DNA from: Siphonodentalium dalli
Taxonomy: Eukaryota > Mollusca > Scaphopoda > Gadilida > Siphonodentaliidae
Reading direction: 5' to 3'
DNA: 64,000 nucleotides
Assembly: GCA_032622095.1 (NCBI GenBank)
Contig: CP136068.1
Span: 131,199,989 to 131,263,988 of the forward strand
Each line of letters starts with the position of its first letter. Position 1 is the first letter of the stretch. Under the pieces are notes generated by a model. It did not search any database, was not told the DNA's origin, and saw only the letters and a list, made by a program, of their open reading frames with translations. Shown in pieces: positions 44,879-55,138 of this stretch. The position numbers and the translations under genes are program-made.

Positions 44879-45249
44879 GCCCTGGACATTTAGTGATGGC
44901 TTAGGATTGCTATGTTATATAACTTGCTTCAGGAGGGATAACTCTTTGGCATCATCTATTTGAGAATGAATTATCTTTAAAATAATATGTTATATCATAA
45001 AAATAATTTTTAACTACATATTTAACAATGTCCATTATTTTTGTTATCTTTTGCCAAGTTTTCATCATAAATACAGCGGAAACGATTTACAATTGTATCA
45101 CTGCATGGACACACGTACTGCATGGTATCTGGAATCATGCAACATCTTCACATTAGGCTGGGCCAGCCAAAGATTTCTGCAGCTTTTTGTCAAAATTCAA
45201 AAGAAAATAGTCTGGTCAAGATAGAGCTTTTATATAACCCTTCCAATAT

Positions 45250-45440
45250 GAGAAATACATGTATATATGCTGGTGCAGCATTAAAGAACCTGGTTCCAGC
45301 TAAATTCTCTTATATTTGCGAGTTTCCCATCTGTAGGGATCAAGCCTCGCAATATATAAGAGAATGTGCTGGCTAGCTAGAGAATTGCATTGGTACAGGA
45401 TTTTCAAAAAATTTTCAAAAGAAGCTCCCATCGGAATGGT
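45250..45440. mobile_element. Hairpin MITE remnant inside the GATGGCTA element
   Basis: ATGCTGGTGCAGCATTAAAG, a diverged ATTCTCTTATATTTGCGAG / CTCGCAATATATAAGAGAAT hairpin and GAAGCTCCCATCGGAATGGT identify the TTAACCCTTTCATGA family. The termini are decayed. Confidence 0.7.
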
Positions 45441-46242
45441 TATAAAAATGAATGGTTTTTTTCAAGATGTTTAATGTGTCATATCATGCCCAATAAATTA
45501 CAAAATATAGTGCTGAGGATTGTACTTACCAATTTCAAGATTAATTTGTATATATCTTTAGTGGCAGCAGGATATTTTCTCAGAATCTCAGGCAGAATGA
45601 TTGATAAACATGCGGATTTCTGATAGTTATTTCACAACTTTCAAAATTAGCAGGCTCAACATATCTTGAAGCCATTACAGTACTAGTCCAATGAATCTCA
45701 ACTAAAGAAATCACAAGTTTATAAGACTGCTAAGAACATAAGTGTAAAAAATATTGGAACAACAAACTTGAGCAGTGAATATAGACTAGCAGTTACAATT
45801 CAAATGTAGCTGAAACTACAATATCCCAGGATGCATCTATGCAGCCTCTTATCTGGTTGGACCAACATATGGCAGCCATATGTCAGGTCTATGGCACTGT
45901 CTCAGGAGAGCAGGTTTCCTAACCATTAATATGACTATCATGAAGGCTAATAACATTCGAATGTTTAAATTCTCCAGTCTGATGGTTATCGAATAAATTC
46001 TTAACCACCAGTAATGATGGCTAGTGAATATAATTTCATGTTGTTAGCCATCCACTAACCATCACCTTGGCCATCACCAGAAATTATTCCTTATTGGATG
46101 GCTATCTAAGCCATCACACCCCTTCTTATTCTTCATGAGTGCTAATATAACTATAGTGATGGTTTATCTTAGCCATCATTGGTCTCTGATGGCTAAGCGA
46201 GGGCTTAGGGATGGCTTAATAAGCCATTCTGTTCGGTAAGGG

Positions 46243-46998
46243 CTCATTCAGAGTAAGAGTTTGTCTAATGCTTAGATAATCATTCCGATGTGACGTCATC
46301 CAGTAGAAATTTGCAGACACGTGCAGTTAACTGTGTCCCAATAATAGAGATAATCAAAGCTATTATACTGCAGTCATTGAATATCATGCACGTGTCCACA
46401 ATTATTAGTCAGGTCAAGGACGCCCAATGTTTTGCTGCTCTTTTGCAGTTGAATTATCAGATTACTAATACATATAATTTGATACAAATGTGTGAGACAG
46501 GGAATAAAATAAAGACACACAGACACAGTGAGAATGGGTTTGTTTATTCTTTATTTTTTATATCGGATTTATCATCTATTTAGATTTAGTTTGCGCCGGC
46601 ATTTTGTCTTGTTGCTTACCTGTGATCGCCGTTTGTTTCTCAAAATCCTGATGGAAAATGGCCCTCATGACATACCGGTCCATAAGTCGCAGGAAGTTTT
46701 TAATAAGGGAAATTGGGTTAGAAAGTTGCGACTTATACACCGGCCGGTACGGTAAATGTCAAAATTATAGATACTAGTAAATCGGTCTTCATTTATTTAA
46801 TTATTTACTGGGTTTCCCCCGTAGCAGCTACCGGACCCATCCCCGACCCCTAGCGGAAACCTTGGTTAAATGTTTCTATAAGGTCACCTCTGAATCTTCT
46901 ATACTTTATTAAGTTAAAAGACATCAAGTGATGAAACATACAACCTCATTCTCTATAGTATTTTGCCATCAAAATGATAGCCTCCTTGACGTACTGGA
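46243..46998. other. Right part of the hAT-like element and its flank
   Basis: It includes a GTCCATAAGTCGCA...TGCGACTTATACACC inverted pair (about 46678-46743). No transposase domain could be supported in its ORFs. Confidence 0.35.
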
Positions 46999-47310
46999 TC
47001 ATGCTACCCCTCCCTTGATCACGAATCATGCTACCCTTCCTTGAACACGAATCATGCTACGCTCCCTTGGGCATGAATCATGTTACCCTCCCATGAACAA
47101 GGATCATGCTACCCTCCATTGAAGATGAATCATGCTACCCTCCCTTGAACACGAATCATGCTACCCTCCCTTGAACACGAATCATGTTACCCTCCCTTGT
47201 ACACGAATCATGCTACCATCCCTTGTACACGAATCATGCTACCCTCCCTTGAACATGAATCATGTTACCCTCCCTTGAACACGAATCATGCTACCCTCCC
47301 TTGAACATGG
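46999..47310 (+). repeat. 26-bp minisatellite x ~12
   Basis: Contiguous copies of CATGCTACCCTCCCTTGAAC-ACGAAT with point changes (CATGTTACC, AACATGAAT). There are no unique spacers, so it is not a CRISPR array. Confidence 0.95.
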
Positions 47311-47334
47311 AGACAAGTGTGAGTTTAGTGTGCC

Positions 47335-47460
47335 TGTCATATGCAGAATGTGGTTCCCGGAGGGTGAATTTAGTAACGCTATCCCTCATAAATTCACCCT
47401 CTGGGGACCTCATTCTGCTTAGGCCTCATATTCTCTGGAAAGTTTCTTCATTATAAAATT
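47335..47460. mobile_element. GAATGAGG-family MITE fragment (one hairpin)
   Basis: CTGTCATATGCAGAATGTGG leads into the hairpin GGAGGGTGAATTTAGTAACG / TAAATTCACCCTCTGGGGAC. The element stops in the TCTCTGGAAAGTTTCTTCAT interior. Confidence 0.75.
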
Positions 47461-47491
47461 TCTATAAAATCATCTTCACATAGATTCTACT

Positions 47492-50400
47492 TTTTTAGCT
47501 CAACTTTACTTTGTAAAGTTTGAGCTATTGCCATGGCTTTGTCGTCCGACGTCTGTGTGTGCGTGTGTGCGTGATGCGTCTACAATTTCCTTTAGCACAG
47601 GCTACAGGTCGTACCTTTGGTCGGATCATTATGAAATTTGTCATAGCTGTTGACATTGACATGTAGATGGGAACAAGTCATTTTGGGTTCATTCGGGAAA
47701 AAAACATGGCCGCCATTGTCCATCTTGGATTTCAATATTCAATCCATTAGCACGGGCTACAGGTCGTACTGTTCGTCTGATCATCATGAAATTTGTCATG
47801 AATGTTAACATTGACATGTAGATGGGAACGAGTAATTTTGGGGTCATTCAGCCCAAAAACATGGCCGCCGGCAGCCATCTTAGCTTTACTCTTTGCATGA
47901 CTAAATTCTTTGGCACGGCCTACAGGTCGTACCTTTGGTCGGATCATCATAAAATGTGTCATGGATGTTAACAATGACATGTGGATGGGAACGAGTCATT
48001 TTGGGGTCATTCGGCAAAAAAACATGGCCGCCATTTTGGATTTTACTCTTTGTATGACTAAATCCTTTAGCACGGGCTACAGGTCGTACCTTTAGTCTGA
48101 TCATCATGAAATTTGTCATGGCTGTTGAAATTGGAATGCAGATGGGAACGAGTCGTTTTGGGGTCATTCAGACAAACAACATGGCTGCCAGCGGCCATCT
48201 TGGATTTCAAAATTCAATCCATTAGCACGGGCTACAGGTCGTACCTTTGGTCTGATCATCATGAAATTTGTCATGAACGTTAACATTGACATGTAGATGG
48301 GAACGAGTAATTTTGGGGTCATTCGGTCCAAAAACATGGCCGCCGGCAGCCATCTTAGATTTACTCTTTGCATGACTAAATTCTTTGGCACGGCCTACAG
48401 GTCGTCCCTTTGGTCGGATCATCATAAAATATGTCATGGATGTTAACAATGACATGTAGATGGGAACGAGTAATTTTGGGGTTATTTCGGCAAAAAAACA
48501 TGGCCGCCAGCAGCCATTTTGGATTTTACTCTTTGTATGACTAAATCCTTTAGCACGGTATACTGGTCGTACCTTTAGTCTGATCATCATGAAATTTGTC
48601 ATGGCTGTTGAAATTGGAATGTAGATGGGAACGAGTCATTTTCGGGTCATTCGGACAAACAACATGGCTGCCAGCGGCCATCTTGGATTTCAAAATTCAA
48701 TCCATTAGCCCTGGCTACAGGTCGTACCTTTGGTCTGATCATCATGAAATTTGTCATGAATGTTAACATTGACATGTAGATGGGAACGAGTAATTTTGGG
48801 GTTATTCAGCAAAAACCATGGCCGCCAGCAGCCATTTTGGATTTTACTCTTTGTATGACTAAATCCTTTAGCACGGGCTACTGGTCGTACCTTTAGTCTG
48901 ATCATCATGAAATTTGTCATGGCTGTTGAAATTGGAATGTAGATGGGAACGAGTCATTTTCGGGTAATTTGGACAAACAACATGGCTGCCAGCGGCCATC
49001 TTGGATTTACTCTTTGCATGACTAAATTCTTTGGTACGGCCTACAGGTCGTACCCTTGGTCGGATCATCATGAAATGTGTCATAGCTGTTAACATTGACA
49101 TGTAGATGGGAACGAGTAATTTTGGGGTCATTCGGCCAAAAAACATGGCTGCCGGCAGCCATCTTAGATTTACTCTTTGCATGACTAAATTCTTTGGTAC
49201 GGCCTACAGGTCGTACCCTTGGTCGGATCATCATGAAATGTGTCATAGCTGTTGACATTGTAATGTAGATGGGAACGAGTCATTTTGGGTTCATTCGGGA
49301 TAAAAACATGCCGCCAGTGGCAATCTTGGATTTCAACATTCAATCCATTAGCACGGGCTACAGGTCGTACTGTTTGTCTGATCATCATGAAATTTGTCAT
49401 GGATATTAATATTGACATGTAGATGGGAACGAGTCATTTTGGGGTTGTTCGGCCAAAAAACATGGCCACCGGTAGCCATCTTAGATTTTACTCTTTGCAT
49501 GACTAAATTCTTTGGCACGGCCTACAGGTCGTACCTTTGGTCGGATCATCATAAAATTTTTCAGGGATGTTAACAATGACATGTAGATGGGAACGACTCA
49601 TTTTGGGGTCATTCGGCAAAAAAACATGGCCGCCAGCAGCCATTTTGGATTTTACTCTTTGTATGACTAAATCCTTTAGCACGGGTTACAGGTCGTACCT
49701 TTAGTCTGACCATCATGAAATTTGTCATGGCTGTTGAAATTGGAATGTAGATGGGAACGAGTCATTTTGGGGTCATTTGGACAAACAACATGGCCGCCAG
49801 TGGCCATCTTGGATTTCAAAATTCAATCCATTAGCACGGGCTACAGGTCGTACCTTTGGTCCGATCTTTATGAAATTTGTCATGAATGTTGACATTGTCA
49901 TGTAGATGGGAACGAGTTATTTTGGGGTCATTCGGCAAAAAACATGGCCACCAGCCACCATTTTGGATTTCAAAATTCAATCCATTGGCGCGGGCTACAG
50001 GTCATACTGCTCGTCTGATCATCATGAAATTTGTCAAGGATGTTAATATTGACATGTCGATGGGAACGAGTCATTTTGGGGTCATTCGGCCAAAAAAAAT
50101 GGCCACCAGAAGCCATCTTGGATTTAACTCTTTGCATGACTAAATCCTTTGGCGCGGCCTACAGGTCGTAGCTTTGGTCAGAGCTTCATGAAATTTGTTA
50201 CGGATGTTAACAATGAAATTTAGATGGGAATTATTCATTTTGGAGTCATTTGGCCAAAAAACATGGCTGCCAGCAGCCATATTGGATTTTACTCTTTGCA
50301 TGACTAAATCCTTTGACACAGGCTACAGGTTGTATCATTTGCCAGATCATTATGAAATTTGTACTGGATGTTAATAATGACATGTAAATGGGAACGAGTC

Positions 50401-50575
50401 TTTTTGGGATCATTTGGCAAAAAAATATGGCTGCCAGCAGCCATCTTAGATTTTACTCTTTGCATAACTAGGCCTTTCAACTTTCCACATTCCTAATCAC
50501 TCCATTGACTTTAACAAATGAAATTATTCCCTTTCCAAGTTGAGCTACAGTGTCATTGACACTTTTATTTTAGTT
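47492..50575 (+). repeat. 'AGCTCAACTTTAC' element with 18 tandem ~160-bp units
   Basis: It starts TTTTTAGCTCAACTTTACTT (self-palindromic with AAAGTTTGAGCTA) and ends past CTTTCCAAGTTGAGCTACAG. Eighteen units are counted by the TGGGAACGAGTCATTTTGGG mark (first about 47667, last about 50390), spacing about 147-168 bp. Each unit carries ATGGCCGCCAGCRGCCATCT or similar, GCTACAGGTCGTACC and TGATCATCATGAAATTTGTC. The long minus-strand ORFs are by-products. It lies in the first visible intron, 345 bp before the exon at 50921. Confidence 0.9.
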
Positions 50576-50666
50576 TAGTTTATCTATATCCCCAACATGC
50601 AATGGCAATTTGGCACAGTGTTTTTTAAAAATTTCAGAATAAACAAGATCACTAAGTCGCATATCC
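50576..50666. repeat. GAATGAGG-family interior fragment
   Basis: TTTAGTTTAGTTTATCTATA and TCCCCAACATGCAATGGCAA resemble the GTTTAGTTTCTCTATATCCC interior in reverse orientation. Weak. Confidence 0.35.
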
Positions 50667-50817
50667 AGCCCGCATTCCGCAGTTTAAGTGCTACATGTCA
50701 ATGTTCTAGAGGTGTATTCCATATATGGAATTCATGAATATTCAAAACTCCATATATGAAATGCACCTCCAGAACTTTGACCTGTAACACTTAAACCGCG
50801 GAACGGGAGCTGGATGG
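50667..50817. repeat. Palindromic MITE just before an exon (~150 bp)
   Basis: Arms of about 70 bp: CCGCAGTTTAAGTGCTACAT...GGTGTATTCCATATATGGA against the reverse complement of TCCATATATGAAATGCACC...CACTTAAACCGCGG. No target duplication was identified. Confidence 0.7.
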
Positions 50818-50920
50818 ATCCAGTATGGCCGTGACTCAGTGACAGGACTTAAAGATGATAATGAAGAAACAAAATTGCAATGGAAATACTATGTTACTCA
50901 ATAATTGCTTAAATTTTCAG

Positions 50921-51515
50921 AAGCAAAATCCTGAGGAAGCAGCACCAAAGAAAGAAGCTGTTGAGAATTCAGAGGATGTAGAACTTGTTCCAAAAGGAAG
51001 ACAAACAAACCTCCGAGAACTTCAGCCAGACACCCTCGCATACCTGGATGCACTAAATCCCGCACCACCAATTAATGCTGCACCACCGCTTAATGCCGCA
51101 CCAACAACAAGCAATTCAGCACCGCTACTTCAACAGATTATTCCTCCTATCACCAACCTGACAGTTTCGTCATCGTCGTCTGCTCCGTTTAACTGCCTCT
51201 ACCCCCCGCAGCAGCAGAAGCAGCAATCACTCTCCTCTTCCTGGCCACTCACAAACCTAAACTTTAACAATCAGCAGTCAGATTTACAAAGGCCGTCCTG
51301 TCAGCACGAACCGTTTCCAAAACGATCATTTGTTAATTCCATCAGTGATTTCTCCACTCCAAATGTCTGGAACAATCCAAATCTCGGAACTCTGAACAAT
51401 ATTTGCTTTCCTAATGCTCCTTTGCCTCAGGATCGTTTGGAAACAGATGCCTGTATAGAACATGATTTCAAGGTGCCTAGTTTGCCTCCGGTGGGTCCAC
51501 CTTGTGTGAAAGAAG
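50921..51515 (+). CDS. Unknown low-complexity nuclear-type protein, internal exon
   Basis: Acceptor TTAAATTTTCAG|AAG at 50920/50921 and donor GAAAGAAG|GTAGGT at 51515/51516. The exon is 595 nt, enters in phase 0 and leaves in phase 1. It codes 198 residues without a stop. An acidic start (KQNPEEAAPKKEAVENSEDV) leads to PKGRQTNLRELQPDTLAYLD, the most conserved-looking stretch. A Pro/Ala/Asn/Gln/Ser-rich tail follows (NAAPPLNAAPTT, a Ser run, PPQQQKQQ) with scattered aromatic motifs (NLNFNN, SDFSTPNVWNNP). Such composition suggests an intrinsically disordered regulatory or scaffold protein. I do not recognise the family. It joins in frame with the exons at 38957 and 58695. A deleted mariner-type MITE begins 22 bp after the donor. 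Confidence 0.75.
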
Positions 51516-51537
51516 GTAGGTAATGGAGAGATTCAAG

Positions 51538-51629
51538 TACAGTAACAAGCCATCTTTTCGACTAAATTCTGAAAAATTACCTATAATTCTGCTGTGGTTA
51601 AGGAGTCGATTATTTAGGGCATTACTGTA
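51538..51629. mobile_element. Internally deleted mariner-type MITE (92 bp)
   Basis: TACAGTAA is joined directly to the right arm from CAAGCCATCTTTTCGAC to GGCATTACTGTA. Both TA-CAGT ends are kept but most of the left arm is lost. Confidence 0.8.
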
Positions 51630-51676
51630 TCTAGCATTCGTCCATTGAGGTTTGAGAAATCTCAGAAAGAGTCATT

Positions 51677-52300
51677 TTTAGCTCAACTTTACATACAGTA
51701 ATGCCCTAATTAATCGACTCCTTAACCACAGCAGAATTATGGGTAACTTTTCAGGATTTAGTCGGAAATATGGCTTGTTGCTATTCAAAAAGCCATATTT
51801 CCGATAAAATCCTGAAAAGTTACCCATAATTCTGCTGTGGTTAAGGAGTCGATTATTTAGGGCATTACATAGTCCGTCAACAAATTCCGTTATCACAACC
51901 TACAGGTCACATCTCTCATCAGATCATCACCAAACTTCATATGGATATCCGGGGTGACCTCTAGATGGGAGCCATAATGTTTTTTCCGACATCCATTAAA
52001 TCAAATATGGCTGCCAGTAGCCATATTGGATTTCAAATTTGAATTCATTGGCACACCCTGCAGCCCACATTTATTGGAGAATTTATTGGAAATTAACAGG
52101 CAAGTTAGAATCACATCTAGATGGGAGCTGTCGAATGTGAACAATTTGATGAAAAACATGGCCGTTGGCAGCTTAAAGGTAAAAATTAATCTTTGTATGA
52201 CTAAATCCTTCGGCACACCCAACAGATCACATTACTCATCTGATCATCCATCACCAGACTTCATATGGATCTTTTAGGAGACCAATATGGGAGTCATATA
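51677..52300 (+). repeat. Diverged 'AGCTCAACTTTAC' element, split by a MITE
   Basis: TTTTTAGCTCAACTTTACAT at 51676 is cut by the mariner-type MITE at 51694 and resumes at about 51872. Diverged units follow: ACAGGTCACATCTCTCATCA, CTAGATGGGAGCCATAATG, ATGGCTGCCAGTAGCCATAT. At least two units are present. Confidence 0.65.
51694..51872. mobile_element. Palindromic mariner-type MITE
   Basis: TA-CAGTAATGCCCTAATTAATC at the left and the inverted arm ending GATTATTTAGGGCATTAC at the right. The centre is shortened relative to the copies at 36479 and 60213 (GGCTTGTTGCTATTCAAAAAGCC). Confidence 0.85.
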
Positions 52301-52499
52301 CATGTAATTTCATATTAGTTTTTGCATTCAAAATGAACTTAATGACCTACATGTATTGGTAACCAAGCACTGAGTATACTGATCGTTGATTGGTTAAACC
52401 GGCATCACGCATGATTTGTGTACTCTGAAGTCACTTCGTAATTATTGTTAAATATAAGAATATAGTGGCGACTTGGATTCAAATATTGATTTGGGGAGA

Positions 52500-52934
52500 T
52501 TAAAGGTACTCAATCCGATTTGATGGTCCCCATATCATCAGATTCCAACAACAACATTTTTTTAAATGCCGCTTCAGTTATCAGAATCGATTAATTGCCC
52601 AAAAATAATGCTAACCACAGTCAACTATAGTATAAAATTGCCCAAAACCTGTTATTTATCAACATTTTGGTCAACAAAATTTTGCCGGTTTGTCAAATAT
52701 CTGACACAAAAAAGCCACTTGATTTTAGGGTTATCCATCTTCATCCGCAATTTGGTCACAGAAATTCCTCTCGTCGACTGTTTACTGAGCCACTTAAAAT
52801 TAAAATAATAGATTTCAAATCTGATCACTCTGAGCTTTGATGGGTGGGTTCCTCCACTTGAATCAAATATTTTTTACCCCCGAAGCCAAGGAAATAGTAA
52901 TTTGCGAGCGTTAATTCGGATTGGGTACCTTTAA
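52500..52934. mobile_element. AAGGTACTCAATCCG MITE (435 bp)
   Basis: TTAAAGGTACTCAATCCG / CGGATTGGGTACCTTTAA ends with TTAA boundaries. It shares the ACTTGAATCAAATATTTTTT and GAGCTTTGATGGGTGGGTTC interior with the two copies in the LINE. Confidence 0.85.
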
Positions 52935-53728
52935 TCTGTCGATACATGAAGAATTATTGTACAAAAGGTAGGTTTATTTATCAATTATTATTGTGTTCAG
53001 TGTCTGTTTTCAAAGATTTATGAAAAGTAAACTCCCTTGTTAAGTATGTATTGTTTATCAATGTATTTTGTAAAGCGGCACACTCATTTTAAACAGATAT
53101 ATATATTTTTTTTTATCTTATACCATTGGAGATATTGCCCATGCATTATACTTCATCTATAACACATACATATGTGTTATAGATGATGGCATGAACCAAC
53201 TATAAGCAGTGTGTCCCCTGACATGCTTAGTAACATTGAGTCACATCAAAAGTAGGTTACTGTTTTCCCAGTCGATAGAACTATATTCTTTCTTAAAACT
53301 GTATCACACACTAATTGCTATTCCCGTTATATCACATGTATTTATGTATTTATGCACAACAGCCATTTTTGTAAAACAAAATGTGTGAATAGAATTTCAC
53401 TCAGAATAAATGCTCCCTCAAAAAATCCAAAAATAAATAAAAAAGGTCGTTATAAGATAAATACAACAATAGCATATTGTATTTTGAGATGGATGATATC
53501 TCAACGATCTGAAAGTGGAATATTTTGCTTGTCAGGGCCTTGCGAAATATTCCACTTTCAACTCATTGAGATATCGTCCATCTCAAAACACACTATGCTA
53601 TTTATCATATATATATTTTACTTGTTTATTATTCGTTATATTTAAGTCTCATTCTTGACTCATATTAATTCTTTTATTGGATATTTTCTGTTTGAGTAAA
53701 GATTAGATAAGATACGTTTTAATGGTCT
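52935..53728. repeat. Intronic sequence with two isolated hairpins
   Basis: A small perfect hairpin (CATCTATAACACATA / TATGTGTTATAGATG) lies at 53153-53186. A larger one at about 53471-53602 has ~55-bp arms (TTTTGAGATGGATGATATCT...AAAGTGGAATATTTTGC with their inverse). No coding potential was seen. Confidence 0.7.
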
Positions 53729-54128
53729 TTAACCCTTTACCCAACAGAAGGGCCCTGTGCCAATGCATTCTCTTATATATGCGAGTCGACCATAGGTCGC
53801 CTCGCATATATAAGAGAATGCATTGGCTTAACACATTAAAAATTATAAAATTGTTAAAGAATGTAAGAAAAAATGGTAAAAAGTGTTAAAAAAAAGTTTT
53901 TTTTTAGGCCAATGCATTCTCTTATATATGCGAGGCGACCTATGGTCGACTCGCATATATAAGAGAATGCATTGGCACAGGGCTAACTGTAACTATCACA
54001 ATGTGGTCAAGGAGCCGGTTCCAATGATATCCATATGTGTATGGTTCTATTGAGACAGACCGAATATATTTTAGGCTGTTGAAGCTTTAGTTGGCCGGTT
54101 TTGGCCGGTTTGTTGGGTAAAGGGTTAA
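53729..54128. mobile_element. TTAACCCTTTACCCAACA MITE with two hairpins (400 bp)
   Basis: Same structure as 39769-40145, with an extra A/T-rich stretch (GTTAAAAAAAAGTTTTTTTT) before the second hairpin. Boundaries are TTAA at 53729-53732 and 54125-54128. Confidence 0.9.
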
Positions 54129-54740
54129 GACACATATTGGTGTAAGACAAACTACATGTATAGATAAAAATAAACAGGAATACATGGTATATATGTGATA
54201 TACATGTAACAAGTAACAGATTAACACGAATTGTAAAGATATAGAAATATCAAATTATTTGATTTATTACTGGACAATAGTCAACTGCGGAAGGATGTGA
54301 TGTACCAAGTGGTACATAACCACTACCGCAGTTGACCAATGCCCAGCATGAGTATCGTTTTTATATAGGGTATAAGACTGTAAAGGAGTTGTCCGGCACT
54401 AACAGGTGACCAAAAACCATCGGGGATAGCACAAGAAAACAGTCCTAAGACCATATATTTCCATTATGGTCCCCAATGGATTCAGGCCACATGAGAGACC
54501 GGAACACACCCATACGCTTCCTACCATCACAAACTACTGGTTTTAAAATATAATTATGTTTTATTTAACCAATGAAATGCAAATGGTCTGTTGAAATTTT
54601 GTAGGAAATGGCCTCATAAATGGCTGGATTAAGGTACAGTCTCACTTTAATACACTAGAATTTTTGAAACCAATGGGAAAATACGATAGCAAACGAGGTG
54701 GATGTAATTATATATGTTTCATCACTTAATGTCTGTAAAC
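54129..54740. repeat. Intronic sequence with a short foldback
   Basis: GGACAATAGTCAACTGCGG and CCGCAGTTGACCAATGCCC form an interrupted ~19-bp inverted repeat at about 54275-54345. The rest is unassigned. Confidence 0.5.
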
Positions 54741-55138
54741 TTAAAGTTACTCAATCCGATCAGACGCTCCTAAATTACTATTTCTTTGGTTTCGGGGTTA
54801 AAAAGTATTTGAATTGAGTCGAGGAACCCACCCATCAAAGCTCAGAGTGATCAGATATCGATTTTTGAAGTTTGTTATTTCTCGAGATATGTAATAATAT
54901 GTTGCCCAGAAACAAGTGGTCAAATGGAGGGTCTTTAAAATCAAGTGGTAATACATGTACAGCCATATTTTGTTGAACAAAATGTTGATAAGTAACAAGT
55001 TTTGGAAAATTTGATACCATAGTTGACATTGGTTAGCATTATTTTGTTGCAATAAATCGATTCTGATAACTAAAGCATATTTTGAAGAAATGTATCTCGA
55101 TGATATGAGGACCGTCTGCTCGGATTGAGTACCTTTAA
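54741..55138. mobile_element. AAGGTACTCAATCCG MITE (398 bp)
   Basis: TTAAAGTTACTCAATCCG at the left and CGGATTGAGTACCTTTAA at the right. Its right-hand TTAA (55135-55138) is also the left TTAA of the next MITE. Confidence 0.85.

Larger units (their letters stand above)
44469..46242. mobile_element. TIR element with GATGGCTA motif arrays (1.8 kb)
   Basis: Perfect 11-bp ends CCCTTACCGAA / TTCGGTAAGGG. Both flanks are packed with TTAGCCATC/GATGGCTAA words (about 44480-44900 and 46010-46230). A minisatellite of the same word lies at the left and a hairpin MITE remnant in the middle. No coding sequence and no clear target duplication. Likely a non-autonomous DNA transposon whose subterminal motif has expanded. 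Confidence 0.7.
43813..46863. mobile_element. hAT-like element with 8-bp TSD (3.05 kb)
   Basis: The left end is CAGGGTTTCCGCCAGG and the right end, inverted, AAGGTTTCCGCTAGGG. The 8-bp GGTTAAAT occurs at 43805-43812 and 46864-46871. Eight-bp duplications and CAGGGTTTCC-type short TIRs are the hAT hallmark. GGACCCAT words lie just inside both ends. No transposase could be recognised. Another TIR element (44469-46242) is nested within. Confidence 0.75.

Noticed and set aside
44697-44879. ORF encoding a MASRP/MASKP repeat protein
   Set aside because: Direct translation of the 15-bp GATGGCTAGTAGGCC minisatellite inside a transposon.
46999-47310. Regular 26-bp repeats resembling a CRISPR array
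   Set aside because: The units are contiguous with no unique spacers, and the genome is animal. It is a minisatellite.
47747-49418. Series of minus-strand ORFs with recurring MTNFMMIRPKVRP-type peptides
   Set aside because: They are translations of the 160-bp tandem repeat. Unit length varies and is not always a multiple of three, and there are no initiation or splice signals.
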